64,000 bases of DNA from Prochlorococcus sp. scB243_495L20. Its GTDB lineage: Bacteria > Cyanobacteriota > Cyanobacteriia > PCC-6307 > Cyanobiaceae. Location: NCBI GenBank assembly GCA_000634215.1, contig JFLX01000091.1, positions 48,038 through 112,037 of the forward strand, given 5' to 3'. Position 1 is the stretch's first letter, and each line of letters starts with the position of its first letter. A program made the translations under genes and the position numbers. The notes below the pieces were generated by a model that was not told where the DNA came from, did not search any database, and saw only the letters and a list, made by a program, of their open reading frames with translations. Positions 60,943-64,000 of this stretch are shown one piece after another.

Positions 60943-62355
60943 TTAGTAAATTTTGCTAAGTAAGTGGTCTTTTTCAAGAAAAGAATCTAGTGTTTTTTTA
61001 AAGTAATTCAAGGCAACTGTAGATCTTTCTTGATAAGCTTTGTACCTTAATCTTTTATCTTTAATTCTTTTAGTAAGTTCTGGAACCAAACCAAATGAAG
61101 CAGGCATTGGTTGGAATTTATACTTATTCTGGTTAGACAATATTTGATTTTTGTTACTAATAAAATTCATTAGAGAACCAATCATTGATTCATCAGGAAA
61201 ACTTACTGGTTTTTTACCCTTAGCTAATAATGATGCATTTATTCCTGCAAGCAAGCCCCCTGCTGCTGCTGCTGCATAACCTTCCGTACCGGTTATTTGA
61301 CCCGCAGCAAAAAGATTTTCTCTTTTCATAAATTGCAATGTCGGTAAAAGTAATTTTGGAGATTCTAAAAAAGTATTTCTATGCATTACCCCAAAACGTA
61401 CAAACTCAGCGTTTTCTAAACCAGGAATCATCCTAAATATTCTTTTTTGCTCAGACCATTTAAGGTTAGTTTGAAAACCTACCATATTTAGCAATTTTCC
61501 CTCTAAATCTTCTTTCCTTAATTGAACAATTGCATGAGGTCGCTTTTTCAATCTATTATCCTTATCAAATAAATCTCCCCATTTTGGATTCCATAACCCA
61601 ATGGATTTCAATGGTCCATATCTCATTGTATCAACTCCTCTTCTAGCAATTTCTTCAATTGGTAAGCAACCTTCAAAGAAATTAGCTGACTCTTTCTCAA
61701 AGTCCTTTAAATTAGCTTGTTCACCTTCTATCAGCTCATTTCTGAAATGGATATAATCATTTTTATCCATTGGGCAATTAAGATATGCTGGATCACCTTT
61801 GTCGTACCTACTAGCTTTAAATACAATCTCTTGATTAATAGTATCTCCATAAATAATAGGACTAGCGGCATCAAAAAAATGACACTCATCGACACCTGTA
61901 AAAGCTTGAATTTCATAGGACAATTTATCGGCAGTTAATGGACCAGTTGCGAGGATCGTTATATTGTCTTTGCTTGGGAGATCCAATTGTTCAAATTTCT
62001 TAATTTCAATTAAGGGATGATTAGATAAAGCATCAGTTAAAGCGATACTAAATTTAGATCTATCAACCGCCAAAGCACCTCCTGCTGGTACAGCAAACTT
62101 GTCTGCTGTTTGAACAATTAGTGATTTAAAAAATCTAAGTTCTTTTTGCAATAAACCTGCAGCTCGATCTGGACTTAAGGCACCAAAACTATTACTACAA
62201 ACTAATTCTCCAAACTCACCCGTATGATGAGCTGGAGTTAATTTAGTAGGTCTCATTTCAACTAACTTTACTGATATACCAGAATTTGCTACTTGCCAAG
62301 CAGCTTCAGATCCTGCAAGACCAGCTCCGATAACTATTACTTCTTTAACTATCAA
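60943..62355 (-). CDS. trmFO: Methylenetetrahydrofolate-tRNA-(uracil-5-)-methyltransferase TrmFO
   Basis: TrmFO forms ribothymidine at position 54 of tRNAs using methylene-tetrahydrofolate and FAD. The Rossmann motif is [16 protein letters not shown] near residues 8-23. [20 protein letters not shown] near 33-52 and [19 protein letters not shown] near 360-378 are hallmarks. The length of 470 residues fits. The start is a TTG at 62355 with an in-frame stop six bases upstream, so no longer form exists. It begins six bases after the psbY stop, suggesting cotranscription. Confidence 0.95.
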   Translation of the reverse strand: MIVKEVIVIGAGLAGSEAAWQVANSGISVKLVEMRPTKLTPAHHTGEFGELVCSNSFGALSPDRAAGLLQKELRFFKSLIVQTADKFAVPAGGALAVDRSKFSIALTDALSNHPLIEIKKFEQLDLPSKDNITILATGPLTADKLSYEIQAFTGVDECHFFDAASPIIYGDTINQEIVFKASRYDKGDPAYLNCPMDKNDYIHFRNELIEGEQANLKDFEKESANFFEGCLPIEEIARRGVDTMRYGPLKSIGLWNPKWGDLFDKDNRLKKRPHAIVQLRKEDLEGKLLNMVGFQTNLKWSEQKRIFRMIPGLENAEFVRFGVMHRNTFLESPKLLLPTLQFMKRENLFAAGQITGTEGYAAAAAGGLLAGINASLLAKGKKPVSFPDESMIGSLMNFISNKNQILSNQNKYKFQPMPASFGLVPELTKRIKDKRLRYKAYQERSTVALNYFKKTLDSFLEKDHLLSKIY

Positions 62356-62361
62356 ACTTTA

Positions 62362-62478
62362 TTAATCCTTGCCCAAAAAGTCTCTATTGAATTGTTCTCT
62401 TGCTGGTTTTTGTATATTAAAAATGACCCAAGCTAAAGCAGCGATAATTGGAGCGAAAACTACGATTGTTCTAAGCAT
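62362..62478 (-). CDS. psbY: Photosystem II protein PsbY
   Basis: This 38-residue frame, from ATG at 62478, encodes [20 protein letters not shown] followed by [10 protein letters not shown] and NRDFLGKD. One membrane helix and the [10 protein letters not shown] motif are typical of PsbY, a small thylakoid subunit of photosystem II near cytochrome b559. The C-terminus is polar and stromal. It lies directly upstream of trmFO on the same strand, with a gap of six bases. Confidence 0.88.
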
Positions 62479-62638
62479 TTTAGAAATTCTGTTAATTATC
62501 AGATCATTTTAACTTTTAACTGTAAATTTAGAGAGAAATTTTAATTTTTTATTTCATTAGTTAAGAATTGTTTTTCTATTGTTCAACTTGAGATAAAAAG
62601 TTGTTTTTTTTACCTTAAAAAGGGATAATTTCATATGT

Positions 62639-62745
62639 ACTCAATTTTACAAAATGGGTCGCTAGCTCAGCGGTAGAGCATCCGGCTTTTAACCGGCTGG
62701 TCCTGAGTTCGAATCTCAGGCGACCCACATTCTAAAAAATTGAGT
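62639..62745. repeat. Inverted repeat flanking tRNA-Lys
   Basis: ACTCAATTTT at 62639-62648 and AAAATTGAGT at 62736-62745 are perfect inverted repeats, with 7 and 8 bases between them and the tRNA ends. In the precursor RNA the leader and trailer could pair, stacking an extra ten-base stem close to the acceptor stem. Confidence 0.6.
62656..62727 (+). tRNA. trnK: tRNA-Lys (anticodon TTT)
   Basis: The 72 bases fold as a cloverleaf: acceptor GGGTCGC pairs with GCGACCC, the D-arm is GCTCAGCGGTAGAGC, the anticodon loop CTTTTAA carries TTT, and the T-loop is TTCGAAT. The discriminator is A; CCA is not encoded. It begins the gene-poor right part of the window. Confidence 0.96.
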
Positions 62746-63208
62746 TCTTCTATTGAAAATTCTCGCCAAAATAAATCCAAAATTCGCAAAATCAAACTTT
62801 TCGTAAATACTGCTGCAATTTATAAATTTTTAGCTTAAAGAGTTCATAATACAATCAGTTTAGAAATAATGAGTGTCGCTAATACTCCTAAAAATAACAA
62901 TTCAAAGTAATTTGTTGAAAGTTAAATATTAAATTTATTAGCCAAATTCATCAGGATAAAACCTTTTCTTTGTCCGAAGGTTTATCAAAAAATAAAATAA
63001 TTTTAATCGTTTTAAAAATAAAAAATTCACAATTAAGTACGAAATAACGAAACATTTTTAAAAATGCAATTATCTCATTAGTAACTAAATAAAGGTTAAG
63101 TTATCTCTCATTAATGTGCCAATTCTGTTACAGGTTTTCAAAATCCCTAAGTATTAAATTATTTTTTTAAAAAAACAAAAAAATACTTTACAAACCTTCA
63201 TAAAGCCT
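62746..63208. other. Gene-poor AT-rich stretch between tRNA-Lys and hli
   Basis: No convincing gene lies here. A 32-codon frame from a TTG at 62741 lacks a ribosome-binding site and a recognisable product. One hairpin is visible, GATAAAACCTT (62955-62965) against AAGGTTTATC (62977-62986) with an eleven-base loop and no T-run, which could belong to an untranslated or small RNA. A candidate promoter, GTTACA at 63127 and TATTAA at 63152, faces hli. Confidence 0.45.
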
Positions 63209-63226
63209 GTTACAATAATTTACATA
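63209..63226 (+). promoter_or_regulatory. HLR1-like element (RpaB binding site) upstream of hli
   Basis: GTTACAAT-AA-TTTACATA fits the HLR1 consensus of two (G/T)TTACA(T/A)(T/A) half-sites separated by two bases. In cyanobacteria HLR1 is bound by the response regulator RpaB and governs high-light genes such as hli. The element ends 15 bases before the hli ATG. The match is seen directly; binding and direction of control are inferred. Confidence 0.75.
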
Positions 63227-63241
63227 ATTTACTTTATTATT

Positions 63242-63349
63242 ATGACTCCTGAAGCAGAACGTTTTAATGGTTGGGCAGCAATGTTGGGTTTCGTTGCGGC
63301 AGTTGGTGCATATGTCACTACTGGACAGATTATTCCTGGTTGGTTTTAA
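63242..63349 (+). CDS. hli: High-light-inducible protein (HLIP, single-helix chlorophyll-binding stress protein)
   Basis: The 35-residue frame encodes MTPEAERFNGWAAMLGFVAA followed by VGAYVTTGQIIPGWF, the chlorophyll-binding helix of the Hli/Scp family. HLIPs bind chlorophyll and carotenoid and protect photosystem assembly under high light or other stress. The chlorophyll ligands Glu6 and Asn9 are kept, but the usual arginine two residues later is Trp11. There is no N-terminal extension, so this is the shortest HLIP type. An HLR1-like site lies just upstream and a strong hairpin downstream. Confidence 0.93.
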   Translation: MTPEAERFNGWAAMLGFVAAVGAYVTTGQIIPGWF

Positions 63350-63381
63350 TTTAAAATTAAAACTCCTTATAATTAGACGTT

Positions 63382-63418
63382 AAAACCTTCTTTTTAGTTC
63401 TACTAAAAGGAGGTTTTT
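63382..63418 (+). terminator. Rho-independent terminator after hli
   Basis: AAAACCTTCTTTTTAGT and ACTAAAAGGAGGTTTT form a stem of about 15 pairs with a small internal mismatch and a short loop, ending in a T-run at 63414-63418. It begins 33 bases after the hli stop and should end the hli transcript. The A-rich left arm may let it work on the other strand too. Confidence 0.8.
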
Positions 63419-63681
63419 ATCATCTTAATTCTTCAGAAGTAATTTGTTTGATTTATAATTTGTTATAGAAAATTTAAAGTTTTCCACAACAACTTTTAAT
63501 TAAACAATATTACTTTTTAATAGACAGGAAAATTATAGTATGCTAATTATTTTGTTTTTTAATCACTTTTAAAAATTACAAATTTTTTGAGCAGATTTTA
63601 TATTTGAGTTTAAATATACTAATCAAACATCAAGTCCTAAAATATCTTGATTTTTTTTGACTAAATAGTCATTTACATAAT
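63419..63681. other. AT-rich non-coding stretch with a weak second hairpin and a dyad
   Basis: No gene is visible here. ATCAAG (63629-63634) and CTTGAT (63646-63651) form a weak six-base stem followed by eight T, a possible plus-strand terminator. TGACTA-AA-TAGTCA (63658-63671) is a perfect dyad just beyond the stop of the small zinc-ribbon-like gene. I cannot assign a function to either. Confidence 0.4.
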
Positions 63682-63822
63682 TTATTTAATATTAGCTGGA
63701 GGTTTTTTTTCAATAGTATCTTTACAAGTTGAGCATAATAAATGTCCTTTTTTATTCCAAAACGTTTTTGTAGATCTTTCAATATCCCTCCTACAAATTA
63801 AACATTTAAATATTGGAGACAT
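63682..63822 (-). CDS. Small zinc-ribbon-like protein of unknown function
   Basis: The 46-residue frame from ATG at 63822 encodes MSPIFKCLICRRDIERSTKT then FWNKKGHLLCSTCKDTIEKK and PPANIK. Two CxxC pairs (Cys7/Cys10 and Cys30/Cys33) separated by 19 residues form a classic four-cysteine zinc site. The rest is basic. Such miniature ribbons bind nucleic acid or protein partners; none is indicated here. It is shorter than most gene-calling thresholds, so it may be missed in standard annotation. Confidence 0.65.
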   Translation of the reverse strand: MSPIFKCLICRRDIERSTKTFWNKKGHLLCSTCKDTIEKKPPANIK

Positions 63823-63897
63823 TTATTGATATAAAAATAGATGAGACTAATTAATACTATAAAGAAAGTAAATTTAGTTAATATTCGGAATTTTAAA

Positions 63898-64000
63898 ATG
63901 AATATAAAAAGTTCTTTGAACAAACATAATAGAAATTCAAAGCTCAGGCAAAATATAATACCAAAATTATTAATGATATTAAAAGAGGTCTACCAATCGG
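63898..64000 (+). CDS. Possible start of a gene, truncated by the window edge
   Basis: An open frame from ATG at 63898 runs 34 codons to the edge (MNIKSSLNKHNRNSKLRQNI onward). GGAA lies ten bases before the ATG. The sequence is basic and asparagine rich and resembles no family I know. Coding status is uncertain because so little is visible. Confidence 0.35.
   Translation, partial: MNIKSSLNKHNRNSKLRQNIIPKLLMILKEVYQS

Noticed and set aside
62741..62839. A 32-codon frame starting with TTG after tRNA-Lys
   Set aside because: No ribosome-binding sequence, no hydrophobic or cysteine pattern, and it overlaps the trailer arm of the tRNA inverted repeat. Too little support.
62955..62986. Hairpin GATAAAACCTT/AAGGTTTATC as a terminator
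   Set aside because: There is no T-run on either strand after the stem and no gene ends nearby. It could be part of a small RNA, but that is not supported.

Overview
This window is core chromosome of a marine picocyanobacterium, almost certainly a high-light-adapted Prochlorococcus. The DNA is strongly AT-rich and genes are packed with gaps of a few bases. The gene set fits: ferredoxin-NADP reductase without a phycobilisome-linker domain, SasA, PsbY, a PsbP-family lipoprotein, Ycf54, a 35-residue high-light-inducible protein, OpcA/Zwf and three carotenoid genes. The strain or ecotype cannot be fixed from the sequence alone. Nearly everything is housekeeping or photosynthesis related. I found no transposase, CRISPR array or phage module.

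Layout. 0-8.4 kb: 5' part of a GuaB3-type IMP dehydrogenase-like gene, gyrA, lycopene cyclase, a GH57 glucan enzyme and leuA. 8.5-18.2 kb: a membrane protein of unknown function, a PgpH-like HD phosphodiesterase, folD-crtE-PAP2, then the minus-strand operon zwf-opcA-cobB and petH. 18.4-24.1 kb: a START-like protein, tRNA-Glu, sasA, a gene broken by two opposite frameshifts, a secreted protein, prs and malQ. 24.1-33.9 kb: RodZ-like HTH protein, UbiB-family kinase, PLP decarboxylase, cdsA, a hydrolase, a glycerol-dehydrogenase-like enzyme, clpC and rimI. 34-39.6 kb: plus-strand run lysA, diadenylate cyclase, uppS, bioB, trhO and an unknown gene. 39.6-45.6 kb: lipA-recR, PsbP-like, ABC exporter and a DEAD-box helicase with a hairpin leader. 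45.7-55.8 kb: minus-strand run pdxJ-ycf54-recC-methyltransferase-recB-recD. 55.9-62.5 kb: acyltransferase, secreted protein, bolA-grxD, an atypical response regulator, crtISO, trmFO and psbY. 62.6-64.0 kb: a gene-poor tail with tRNA-Lys, hli, a 46-residue zinc-ribbon-like protein and a truncated reading frame.

How the parts connect. CrtE, CrtISO and the lycopene cyclase make carotenoids. Zwf with OpcA feeds the oxidative pentose phosphate pathway, while PetH makes NADPH in the light. The GH57 enzyme and MalQ handle storage glucan. A predicted c-di-AMP synthase and a predicted c-di-AMP phosphodiesterase both occur here. RecBCD is encoded in one tight cluster that also carries a methyltransferase-like membrane protein.

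The items most worth a second look are the doubly frameshifted gene at 20.3-20.85 kb, the HLR1-like element just upstream of hli, the hairpin covering the start region of the RNA helicase, the methyltransferase inside recCBD, the response regulator lacking its phospho-acceptor aspartate, and the membrane-anchored PetH. None is a clear new system. The closest to undescribed biology are the helicase leader and the recC-methyltransferase-recB arrangement.
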